A DNA stretch of 12,116 bases from an uncultured Lactobacillus sp. (GTDB lineage Bacteria; Bacillota; Bacilli; Lactobacillales; Lactobacillaceae). A program made the translations under genes and the position numbers. The notes under the pieces are model-generated. The model was given only the letters and a program-made list of their open reading frames with translations. It did no database searches and had not been told where the DNA came from. This document shows, in pieces, positions 1 to 8,199 of this stretch (positions are counted from its first letter, which is position 1; every line of letters starts with the position of its first letter). The stretch is from positions 1 through 12,116 of the forward strand of contig CAMXWI010000010.1 in NCBI GenBank assembly GCA_947252915.1, read 5' to 3'.

Positions 1-374
1 CCATGGTCGAGGGCATCTAAAATTAATTCCCCGGTCCCATAGGTTGTCGTGATGAGCGGGTTATGAGTTTCATCATTAACGTACTGAATCCCGCTGGCTT
101 GGGCCATCTCGATGACCGCTGTTTTACCATCACCCAAAATTCCGTAATAGGCGTCACTGATTTGATTAAGGGGATTATGCACTTGGCGAGTCACTAAATG
201 GCCGCCCGTAGCGTCAACTAACGATTGAACCGTCCCTTCACCACCATCGGCCATGGGCACCATTTCATAATCAGCATTGGGCAACACCCGTTGCAGGCCG
301 GTCTTAATGGCTTCCGCAACTTGTTTGGCAGTCAAAGAACCCTTAAACGAATCTGGTGCAATCACAATTTTCAT
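1..374 (-). CDS. Glycerate kinase, type I (GarK/GlxK family), N-terminal part; 3' end outside window
   Basis: This enzyme family phosphorylates D-glycerate with ATP to 2- or 3-phosphoglycerate, feeding lower glycolysis in the cytoplasm. About 124 codons are visible. The protein starts MKIVIAPDSFKGSLTA, the signature N-terminus of the family, and continues with the MADGGEGT motif near residues 41-48. The family is normally about 370-380 residues, so roughly a third is present and the rest lies beyond position 1. The ATG at 372-374 is preceded on the minus strand by a strong GGAGGTT site (381-387). That site touches the stop codon of the upstream GntP permease, so the two are likely one transcript with coupled translation. 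The phosphorylated product (2- versus 3-phosphoglycerate) cannot be told from the sequence. The identification is secure; nothing looks broken in the visible part. Confidence 0.95.
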   Translation of the reverse strand, partial: MKIVIAPDSFKGSLTAKQVAEAIKTGLQRVLPNADYEMVPMADGGEGTVQSLVDATGGHLVTRQVHNPLNQISDAYYGILGDGKTAVIEMAQASGIQYVNDETHNPLITTTYGTGELILDALDH

Positions 375-380
375 TGTCGT

Positions 381-387
381 AACCTCC
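381..387 (-). promoter_or_regulatory. Ribosome binding site of glycerate kinase overlapping the permease stop codon
   Basis: On the minus strand this reads GGAGGTT, six bases before the glycerate kinase ATG. Its first G is also the last base of the permease TAG stop codon (387-389). A ribosome finishing the permease would end on the next gene's binding site, which is the usual arrangement for translational coupling. Coupling is inferred; the overlap is read directly. Confidence 0.85.
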
Positions 388-1682
388 TAAATTAAGTGCA
401 GGAAACCGTACAGGATGGTGGCCGTCAGACAAGCTGAACCACCACAGATTGCTTCATATAAAATTCCTTGAGAACGCTGCTTAATGTCCATATTCATGGC
501 ATTAGCAGTGACATGGAAGTAATTTCCTTGTGGTAATTGGTCGATCACAATCGCTCCAGTGTGCACCATCGCGGCCGCTGCCAGTGGTTGCACCCCAAAG
601 CCCAAGATCGCCTTGGAGAATGATCCTGTCGCCAAAATAACACCGGTTGAAGTGGAAGCTGCAGCCCCGGCCATCAGGATCCCGGATAATGGTGCTAAGA
701 AGACCCCTGAAATGTGACTGACCTTAATTGACGAAATGAGCAATTGCGGCAAGCTTGACTGGGTAATGGTGGCCCCAATGGCTCCGGCACCGATTAAGAT
801 CATTACGACAGGAGTCATTTTGACCATCCCCGTCTGGGCATAGGAACGTAAGAAGCGGCCCTTATGCATCGCTAATGCACCAATAATCGCCGCAAATGGT
901 AGGACATAGGTGGCATCTAAATCAATCGTGCTCATCCACTGAACATGGAAAATCTGACCTAATGGATTAATTAGTAACAGAATTACCGCAATGATTGGTG
1001 TTACTAAAGAGGACTTCAGCGATGGTAAATCGCTTTGCTCAATCTTGGGATTATCAGCTAAGTCTTCTTTAACTACGGCCACCCCCTTATGCTTGATTAG
1101 GGAGGCCACAATAACTGTAACAATTAACGCAATGACTGCTGGAATAAAGTCCGCGATCATGACTTGACTCAAGTTCAAGCCAAATCCTTTGGCAGCAGCA
1201 ATGGTGTTGGCGTTTGGCGAAATAATATTCCCGGCCTTGCCACCACCAGATAGGGCTACTAACAACGCCAATTTAGAAATATGACTTCGTTCACCAACTT
1301 CCAACGCAATTGGCGCCACAATCAGCACAGCGACTGGGATAAACACCCCGACCGCCGTAATGACCATCGTGGCAAGAGCCAAAGCTAAAATTGCCATCCG
1401 GTCACCTAGCCGGTCAACAATCGTTCGCGCAATGGTATTCGCGGCTCCCGAGTCCATCATGACCCCAGCTAAAACTCCTGCGGCTAAGACTCGAACCACC
1501 GTTCCCATCACACTTTGTGATCCTTTTACTAAAATATTAACGGTCTGCATGAGATTAGCACCACCGATGAGTGATCCTAAAATCGCACCAATAAATAGTG
1601 AATAAACGGCATCGACTTTCCGTAAAATTAGAATAATTGCAATGGCTAACCCAATTAGGGCGCCCCACCATGTCACAACCAC
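387..1682 (-). CDS. GntP-family permease, probable glycerate transporter
   Basis: This is a 431-residue integral membrane protein of the gluconate:H+ symporter (GntP) family, which imports sugar acids with protons. Long hydrophobic segments run through the whole protein. The family motif around SGGGKAGNIISPNANT lies at residues 145-160. The C-terminal signature QPLAAAAMVHTGA...DQLPQGNYFH lies near residues 365-390. Length matches the family (about 430-450). The start is a GTG at 1680-1682, chosen because AAAGGAG (minus strand) lies 8 bases upstream; a nearby ATG at 1688-1690 is out of frame and hits a stop after five codons. Glycerate as substrate is inferred from the directly downstream glycerate kinase; family members also carry gluconate and related acids. 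Expression probably starts from the promoter-like sequence at 1730-1758. Confidence 0.93.
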   Translation of the reverse strand: MVVTWWGALIGLAIAIILILRKVDAVYSLFIGAILGSLIGGANLMQTVNILVKGSQSVMGTVVRVLAAGVLAGVMMDSGAANTIARTIVDRLGDRMAILALALATMVITAVGVFIPVAVLIVAPIALEVGERSHISKLALLVALSGGGKAGNIISPNANTIAAAKGFGLNLSQVMIADFIPAVIALIVTVIVASLIKHKGVAVVKEDLADNPKIEQSDLPSLKSSLVTPIIAVILLLINPLGQIFHVQWMSTIDLDATYVLPFAAIIGALAMHKGRFLRSYAQTGMVKMTPVVMILIGAGAIGATITQSSLPQLLISSIKVSHISGVFLAPLSGILMAGAAASTSTGVILATGSFSKAILGFGVQPLAAAAMVHTGAIVIDQLPQGNYFHVTANAMNMDIKQRSQGILYEAICGGSACLTATILYGFLHLI

Positions 1683-1729
1683 AATTCCATCTCCTTTATA
1701 TGATTGCCAAAAAACTTATTACAGATTTA

Positions 1730-1758
1730 AGTATAGGAGCGATAGATTGTGAATACAA
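1730..1758 (-). promoter_or_regulatory. Probable promoter of the GntP permease-glycerate kinase unit
   Basis: On the minus strand TTGTAT (1753-1758) and TATACT (1730-1735) are separated by 17 bases, a sigma-A-like spacing. The -10 box matches 5 of 6 consensus bases and the -35 box matches 3 of 6. It lies about 48 bases before the GTG start of the permease, in the short gap after the DUF1275 pseudogene. I saw no clear terminator in that gap, so read-through from upstream is also possible. Confidence 0.5.
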
Positions 1759-1776
1759 CTACAAACTTTTAAATTA

Positions 1777-2448
1777 CTATTTCTCCAGTAATTCATTTTG
1801 TCGGCGTAATCGTAGTGCATAGTTAAAGTTAATGCCACCTAACAAAATAATCGCCAGCCAGATGGTTCTAAGCCCCAATAATTGCTGCAATAATGCTGAA
1901 CAAATCGCACCAAACGCAAATGCTAACACCAGTCACATATAGTTAACTGCCGCGGTATGCTGCTGGTCATCCGCCCCGAAGAAGTAGGCACTCCAGGCTA
2001 CCACCGACTTTTTCAAATTACCCGTCGTGAACGCATCACTGTAACCCAAGCCCTGAATTTTGCTAAATGAGGCATTTTGCATCGCTAAACCAAATGCAAT
2101 CGCCGGCACAATGTAGTAGTTTGGAACGGATTTTGGCAGAAAGCCAATCACGCCACCAATTAAAACGATGGGAAATAAACAAACAACTCGCCAGTATTGA
2201 GTCTTTAGCCGGGCATGCAAAAAACCGACTACGGCCAAACCAAGGGAGAAGGCTACAAAGGTACTTAGCCGGTTCAGCATTCCCATAACATTATGGTCCG
2301 CCAAAGCAGACGCAAAAAAGATCACATTCCCAGTCTGGCCAGCAGATAAAGTATGGCCCCGCTGGATATACGTATAGGCGTCCACAAAACCACCGCTGAA
2401 GGTCAACGCCACGGCGAGACTACGTGCTTCTGATGGTTTCCAATTCAT
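1777..2448 (-). pseudogene. DUF1275 (YoaK-like) membrane protein gene with a premature TGA
   Basis: The intact frame would give 223 residues, the normal size for DUF1275 proteins, which are multi-helix membrane proteins of unknown role. The family motif GGFVDAYTYI...GQTGN is at residues 19-41, and a second conserved TTGN is near the middle of the C-terminal half. Codon 172 is TGA (1933-1935). Beyond it the same frame stays open for 51 more codons and encodes two hydrophobic stretches (LVLAFAFGAICSALL and IWLAIILLGG) before a natural TAG at 1777-1779. These are the expected last helices, so the TGA is a point nonsense mutation and not a natural end. The ATG at 2446-2448 was chosen because GGGAGG lies 8 bases upstream; an in-frame ATG at 2509-2511 has no binding site. 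The 171-residue product lacks its last helices. Function unknown. Confidence 0.85.
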
Positions 2449-2462
2449 TTCAAATTCCTCCC

Positions 2463-2509
2463 AAAAAAGGACGTGTCCGTTGCCGGTAATGGCTCCGAAT
2501 TCACGCCCC
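2463..2509 (-). terminator. Possible intrinsic terminator or attenuator between the TIM gene and DUF1275
   Basis: On the minus strand GGGCGTG (2502-2508) can pair with CACGTCC (2469-2475): seven pairs, one of them G-U. This is followed at once by six T residues (2463-2468). The 26-base loop can itself fold a small CCG-GCAA-CGG hairpin. The structure lies just before the DUF1275 ribosome binding site, so it could reduce read-through from the upstream gene. The long loop makes it weaker than the hairpin at 3371-3405. Confidence 0.4.
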
Positions 2510-2514
2510 ATTTT

Positions 2515-3279
2515 TTATTTTGTTTGTTGTTGATAGTTCACCATTGCTAAGAAATTGTCGACATCAAGGCTTGCCCGCCCAATCAAAACACCGTCAATAT
2601 CCGGTTTTGACATAATTTCTTGAATGTTTTTCGGGTTGACACTCCCACCATATAAAATCCGGATTTTATCCGCAATTTCATAGGTGTAAATATCTGCGAT
2701 CATCCGCCGAATCTGGCGACACCCTTCTTCCGCCAGTGCGGTATTCGCCCGCTGGCCAACCCCGACTGCCCAACTTGGTTCATAGGAAATGATAATATCC
2801 CGAATTTGGTCTAGTGAAACCCCATGCAAGACACTTTGCAGTTGTTTAAGGACGTAGTGAATTTCACCATTCATCTCCCGCTGCACCATTGTCTCATCCG
2901 TACAAATGATGGGCGTCAGCCCAGTCATAATCGCTGTTTCCACTTTTTGGTGCACCGCCTCGTTAGTTTCGTTAAAGAGACGGCGGCGCTCAATATGGCC
3001 CAGCATCACATGGCTAACGCCTGCTTGACTGAGCCCGCGCATACTAATCTCGCCCGTAAAGGGGCCTGACAACTGTGGGGCAGCATTTTGTGCAATAATC
3101 CGTAAACCAGACTTAGCTGCCGCTTCGTGCATACTATATAGTGCAAAAGCCTGCCCAGCAATCCCAACTTCAACCTTATCTGGGTCTGGCAGGTGATCCT
3201 TAATTGCTTTGACGAAGTCAACCGACTCCTGAACCGTCTTGTGCATCTTCCAGTTGGCAACGATAAATGGTTTTCGCAT
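2515..3279 (-). CDS. Triosephosphate isomerase homologue, divergent stand-alone paralogue
   Basis: Classical TIM interconverts dihydroxyacetone phosphate and glyceraldehyde 3-phosphate. This 254-residue protein has normal TIM length and fold markers: FIVANWKMH (Asn9, Lys11), FTGEIS near residue 74, His95 in LGHIERR, Glu167 in YEPSWAVG, and YGGSVNPKN near 210-218. All four catalytic residues are present. Several normally near-invariant positions differ: the Ser after the catalytic His is Ile96, the CxGET motif reads CTDET (126-130), and the flexible loop after Glu reads PSWAVGVGQ, where PVWAIGTGK is usual. The gene is not beside gap, pgk or eno, the usual setting of glycolytic tpiA in lactobacilli. 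I infer a second copy, possibly acting on another phosphorylated ketose or aldose or with weak activity. The ATG at 3277-3279 has GGAGG seven bases upstream. DUF1275 follows 66 bases downstream. Confidence 0.88.
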   Translation of the reverse strand: MRKPFIVANWKMHKTVQESVDFVKAIKDHLPDPDKVEVGIAGQAFALYSMHEAAAKSGLRIIAQNAAPQLSGPFTGEISMRGLSQAGVSHVMLGHIERRRLFNETNEAVHQKVETAIMTGLTPIICTDETMVQREMNGEIHYVLKQLQSVLHGVSLDQIRDIIISYEPSWAVGVGQRANTALAEEGCRQIRRMIADIYTYEIADKIRILYGGSVNPKNIQEIMSKPDIDGVLIGRASLDVDNFLAMVNYQQQTK

Positions 3280-3318
3280 GCTTCTTCCTCCGCTATTTTC
3301 GTGCGCAATGTTGGTTAC

Positions 3319-3347
3319 ATTTTACTCTTTCCCGTTCATAAACGAAA
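3319..3347 (-). promoter_or_regulatory. Weak candidate promoter of the TIM homologue
   Basis: On the minus strand TAAAAT (3319-3324) is a fair -10 box; the base run 17 bases upstream, TTTCGT (3342-3347), is a poor -35 box. Two short inverted repeats overlap it: CGTT-N4-AACG at 3333-3344 in the spacer, and AATGT-N5-ACATT at 3307-3321 over the -10 region. These could be operator sites, but the arms are only 4-5 bases. Some promoter is needed here because the adhesin terminator lies directly upstream. Confidence 0.3.
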
Positions 3348-3370
3348 CTAATTTGCTTTGACCATATAAC

Positions 3371-3405
3371 AAAGACACCTCCGACAGCATGTGAGAGGTG
3401 TCTTT
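3371..3405 (-). terminator. Intrinsic terminator of the giant adhesin gene
   Basis: The arms AAAGACACCTC (3371-3381) and GAGGTGTCTTT (3395-3405) form a perfect 11-pair stem with a 13-base loop. On the minus strand the stem ends in TCTTTGTTAT, giving the T-rich tail. It begins 29 bases after the adhesin stop codon. The A/T-flanked arms mean it could also work in the other direction, but no plus-strand gene ends here. Confidence 0.85.
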
Positions 3406-3755
3406 GCCGATTATTTCGACCAGAACTAGTTAATTTAGTTTTGCTTACGACGTTTATCCCAGCCAATTAATCCTAACAATGAAGACATGGCTAGGCCAAC
3501 TATCGACCACTGGTTATCAGTGTCCCCAGTTTGCGGTAATTGCCGACTAGCATGTTGTCCAGTCTGACGACTGAACGATATGTCCTTCTGATCTTTGCTT
3601 GTGTCACTTAACGAATTAGTTGGGCCGAGATCGCTAGACTGACTCTGATGACTAAGCTGACTCTGATCACCAAGACGACCATGATCACCAGAATCAACAG
3701 GCTGACTAGGATGATCCGGATGTTGGTCTGGTGTATCGTGATCAGTCTTCTGGGT

Positions 3756-4014
3756 ATAGGTCACCGTTTTTTCAACATTGCCATTCCCAACGGTCATCTT
3801 GATGGCATTAACCCGTTCAATATCAGGAAGATACCCGTCAATTGTTGGACTATCAACCGCCGCAAAAGTATCATTATCAGTTGTCCACGGATCCCAAGTA
3901 ATCTTGTTAGTAACCAGATCCTTGACACCAGTCCGGCTAAAGGTGATCGCTGGTGCATCGTAATCTGGCGATGCTTGACGACCATCTTCGTATACATAGT
4001 GAATCGTTTCGTTA
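3756..4014 (-). repeat. Muc_B2-type repeat, copy 2 (C-terminal)
   Basis: This copy encodes about 86 residues from TIHYVYEDGRQ to EKTVTYT (reconstructed residues about 2117-2203). It is near-identical to the copy 531 bases (177 codons) away at 4287-4545, with long runs of identical DNA, for example the 35 bases at 3858-3892. Muc_B2-type domains occur in tandem in lactobacillus mucus-binding proteins. The high DNA identity suggests recent duplication or ongoing homogenisation. Confidence 0.85.
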
Positions 4015-4286
4015 ACTGTCTTGTTTTCACTGTGCGACTGGCTAGTGTGCTTGAGATGAACTTCATAATATTGGTCCACTGATTGGTCATTATCAAAGTG
4101 CAACGTTTGTCCATGAGTCTCGTCACTAACTAATGTGTAGAATTGATCCTTGAACTTCTGAATATCATCCTTGGTATTGTAACCAGCATCAGCTCCACTG
4201 ACCCCATTTTTAGTAACAGTCTTGAGTACTTTACCATTCTCACTGTCGTCAATGAATGTTATTGTCAGCTTTTGGGCAGCAGGATG

Positions 4287-4545
4287 GTAAGTAACCGTCC
4301 GTTCGATATCCCCTTTCTGCACAGTCATCTTGATATCATCGATCCGTTCAATATCAGGAAGATACCCGCCAATTGCTGGGCTATCAACCGCCGCAAAAGT
4401 ATCATTATCAGTTGTCCACGGATTCCAGACAGTCTCGCCAGTAACTAGGTCCTTAGTACCAGTCCGTTTAAAGGTAATCGCTGGTGCATCGTAATCTGGC
4501 CATGCTTGACCGCCATCTTCGTATACATAGTGAATCTTTTCATGC
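4287..4545 (-). repeat. Muc_B2-type repeat, copy 1
   Basis: This copy encodes about 86 residues from KIHYVYEDGGQ to ERTVTYH (reconstructed residues about 1940-2026). It is followed by a MucBP_2-like module (ITFIDD ... FDNDQSVDQYYEVHLKH) before copy 2. The repeat period is exactly 177 codons, so recombination between copies would add or delete a whole module in frame. Confidence 0.85.
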
Positions 4546-7500
4546 TTAACTACATTCTGGTCATTGACCGTCTGCTTACCATGCTTCAAATAAATATAGA
4601 AAGCCCGTGACGCTGGATCAGTTAATTGGAATGAACCTTGGGTCGTCCCAGGATCAATTTGGTCTTCACTAGTAGCTAAGACATACCCATCTGCTTTCCA
4701 GTTCCAAAGTTGATTATGATAATCACTTCCGGCAAGGCCCGAAATGTTTTGCATGTGATCTAGCATGTCGATCCCGTCATTGGCGGTATAGTGACTAGCC
4801 TTAGCAGAACCATCAACATCAACATAATGGACTTGAACGGTCTTTGGTTGGGTGACGTAAATGGTCAACAGCTGGTCCTTGGTGGCGTCGTTATCAAAGG
4901 TCAACTGATCTAGCGAATCGCTAACCCGCAGCTGACCATCAGCACTAGTGACCGCTTGGAACCCCCGATCGCTCAACTGTTTAAGAATTGATTGATAGCG
5001 TTCGCCAATTGTAGTTAGGTCAGTGCTCAATGCCCCATTTACCTTAGTCGTAGCCACTTGTTCATTTGATCCGCCGACACCTAACAAAGTCTCTGGCGTT
5101 AGAGTTTTGACCACGTGGCCATCCTTATCCTCGACAAGAACCTGGTAATTAATCTTTTGCTTGCGCTTCAAATAGACATAGTAAACTTGCGGATAAGTTG
5201 AACCCAGTGAAGACCAATCACCGCCAAGTTGCAACATGTACTTTGATAAGGTCTTTTCACCGGTTGGATCATCAGCACTCGCATATCCGGCTGGATTTAA
5301 CATATTCCAAGTATGGTCACCATTTTGTGCTTCAGGATCTTCTTGTACAATGACATATTGGTCACCATTCGCCACATAGTTATTAACCACGCTAATGTCG
5401 TAATGATTCCAATTGGCTGCTTGACCTTGATCATCAGCTGTGCCTGATGAATCACCAGCATGGCTAAATGAAATCACAACACCAGCACTGCCACTATCAG
5501 TTGTTCCCACTTGATAACTATGACTGGCGCTGGACGAACCATGTTGGTCATTAACCAGCTGTCCAATGTCTGGGTCTTGGTTTGCGGCATTACTCATCCT
5601 GTTGACATCATAATCGATTCCCTTACTGAACTGGCCATTAGTCTCATATCCACCACCGTATACATATTTACCAGCCTGGTTTGGTTGCAGATTGGAAACG
5701 TCCTGGTAGTGAATCTCAACATTGCCGTTTTGCTGATACGTATCCATCGTACCAAGCTTCTTAAAGTGAACATTTAAGACTTGCGGATGGGGGTCCGGAG
5801 TCCCCGCTTCATGAGCTGTTTGGTCAAACAAGATACTTGGACTATAATTTTGACCGTTTGGGTTAAAAATCTTCATTGACAATAGTACGGGAACCGCCGG
5901 CTGGTTTTCAGAATAAGCCTGGCTTGAATAGATATCTAAAACATAGTGATGGGCACCAACCTCATGAAAATCATCATAGGTTGGGACATACGAGTCAATT
6001 AAATTCTCACCTTGGAAACCATTCAAACTATCTCCGGTAATGTTAGTCATATAACTAAGCTGAGAACCACCTTCGGACACCAAAACCTTGGCGTGCGGCT
6101 GCTCTTTAATTAAAGATGCCAGCTCCTTAGTAGTATGCATCTGAATACTATAAGTGTTAGTGACCCCATCATCATTAGTGAATTGATAGTCGGCACGGTC
6201 AATAACGTAGCCAGGCCGCAAGCTATTATTAAAGTTTGCCCCCACTGACTCGATGTCTTCAGCCGTTGCGTATCCGTTATCAATTAACCAGTGAGCAAAC
6301 TGAGAGTATTGTGGTGAAGTCAGGTCAATCATCCCGCCCATATAAGGATCGGTTGGCAACGGCAATTGAGCACTACCAGTACCATCATTCTTCGGAAAAA
6401 TGACCGTTCCCGCTTTACCCGTACTCTGGTAAAGGTCAGACTTAGCCGCATCCGCCTGTGATTGTGGAATTGCTAAGTGCTGCAGAAATTTGGAGTGGGA
6501 ATTAGCTAATGGATCATTATCCGCAGTGATTAAGAATTGTTCCTGTAAGTTCTGATTAACTGGCGTGTAAAATGCAAAGAAGATTTGCGTTGGCGTTAAC
6601 GCCATCTTTCCGTCACTATCTTCAGATAAGTCAATTTTGTCATCATACTGATTATTAGCTTTGCCATCATTATCCTTAGCATTCATTGCGGCCGCAAGCG
6701 AGTCATAACCAGGAAAAGACTTATCAAAGTTTAAGTAATATTCTTGTTGAGGTGAGACTTCGCCTCCTGCGTCCTCGCTAATTGAATGCGGATAAATTAA
6801 TGGGTCAGTTTTAAGGTTAAAGTATGACCCACCACGGTGAATAGTGTCATTGTAGACTGGCGATTGTAAATTATCTAAGTAATAAACGTGCATTTGATAA
6901 CCAGAGAGTTCCAGTCCAGCGTCATTGTCCTCAAATTTGATTTGGTGAGAACCATCATCATAAGCTAATTCAACTTTCTTCGCCATGTGGGTATTTGGAT
7001 CCACCACAACCAATTGTGCAGCAGCACTGACGTAATAGTCATTATTTCGAATGTGCGCAACATGGTTAGCCAGGTCTAAACTAATTCCACTGTCAATGGT
7101 GTATTGATGTTGTGCTTGCCATGCGTTGATCTCACCATAAATCGCATGATAATTCTGAATCTGCGGTGATGACACTGCCGGCAATTCTTGCTGTAGTTCA
7201 ATCCCTTCAACCGCCTGGGTAAACGGGTTGAGATAAACAATTGCCGGTACTGACTTAGTGTAGTCAGGAGCAGCCTGCTTATTAGAGCCATAGTAATAGT
7301 ACTTAACCAACTGGTCGACTGTAATCTGTTCCTGCTTGTCTGGAACTAAATTCCATACGATCGTATCGTTATCAAAATAGTACTGAGCAACGGCATTTAA
7401 TTGAGCCGTCTGGTTAGGCAGCCCATCCGGATAGTGAACATCCCGATCATTTTCGATGGTTGGGTTCTTTTGGTCCCAGTGATAATACTTTGGCAGCAAG

Positions 7501-8199
7501 CTCTCAGCATCAGTTGGAAAACCGTTCAGCGTTAGTTTGTCAACGTTATCAGTAAGGTGAATATCATGACTTGGTCCTAAGTCAATGTCATGGGCATGCC
7601 CAGCAGCATCAACATAGTGTACCCTTTGATGCACAGTGGAAATCCCCTGGATCTTAATTTCAGCACTACCATTTCCCGCTGGCAATAACCGGTAAGGCAT
7701 AATCCCATCACCAAAAACTGCTCCAGAAAGATATGCCACCTTATTAACGTTATTAACCTGGTTGACTACCTGTGCCGGTGCCTGAATTTGGCAAACACTC
7801 CCACCGGTCAATGGTTGCTTTAAGTCCACTCTAAAGTTCTTAATCTGTGACCAGTCACGAACCTGATCAGCAGAGACAAAGCCTGTTAAGTCAGCCTTAT
7901 TGACGGTATCTGGTTGATAATAGCTCGTCGAATATGAAATGGTGACGTTACTATCCATTGTTTGCCCAGTTAGGTAGTCTACAACGTGAATCGGCCCCGT
8001 CAGGTGAATATCCACTTGGGACTTACCATCTTGTTTTTGCGGTAAATTACCTAAAAAAGTAAGACCTGTCAGATTGGTATTTGAATTACCGTTAACAAAA
8101 TCATAATTCAGTGTTACCTGAGAAGTTTTCTTATCATCATTTGTCGCCTTGTCGAGGGCAGCTGAATCTAGGTTACCCTGGGCAGTCGTAATGAGGTAA

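Noticed and set aside
2509..2511. Upstream in-frame ATG for DUF1275
   Set aside because: It has no binding site and adds 21 non-family residues, whereas ATG at 2446-2448 has GGGAGG at good spacing and starts the family sequence.
3006..3308. 100-codon minus-strand frame overlapping the TIM start
   Set aside because: It lies in another frame over clear TIM coding sequence and gives a basic, low-complexity peptide with no family features.
3648..4082. 144-codon plus-strand frame opposite the adhesin repeats
   Set aside because: It is antisense to conserved Mub domains and has no binding site. A similar plus-strand frame over the other repeat arises only because the repeats are alike.
8013..8015. 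GTG as the start of a separate 1,526-residue protein
   Set aside because: The frame is open upstream to the GGGG frameshift and encodes adhesin sequence there. No ribosome binding site or signal peptide is present, yet the protein ends in a sortase anchor that requires secretion.
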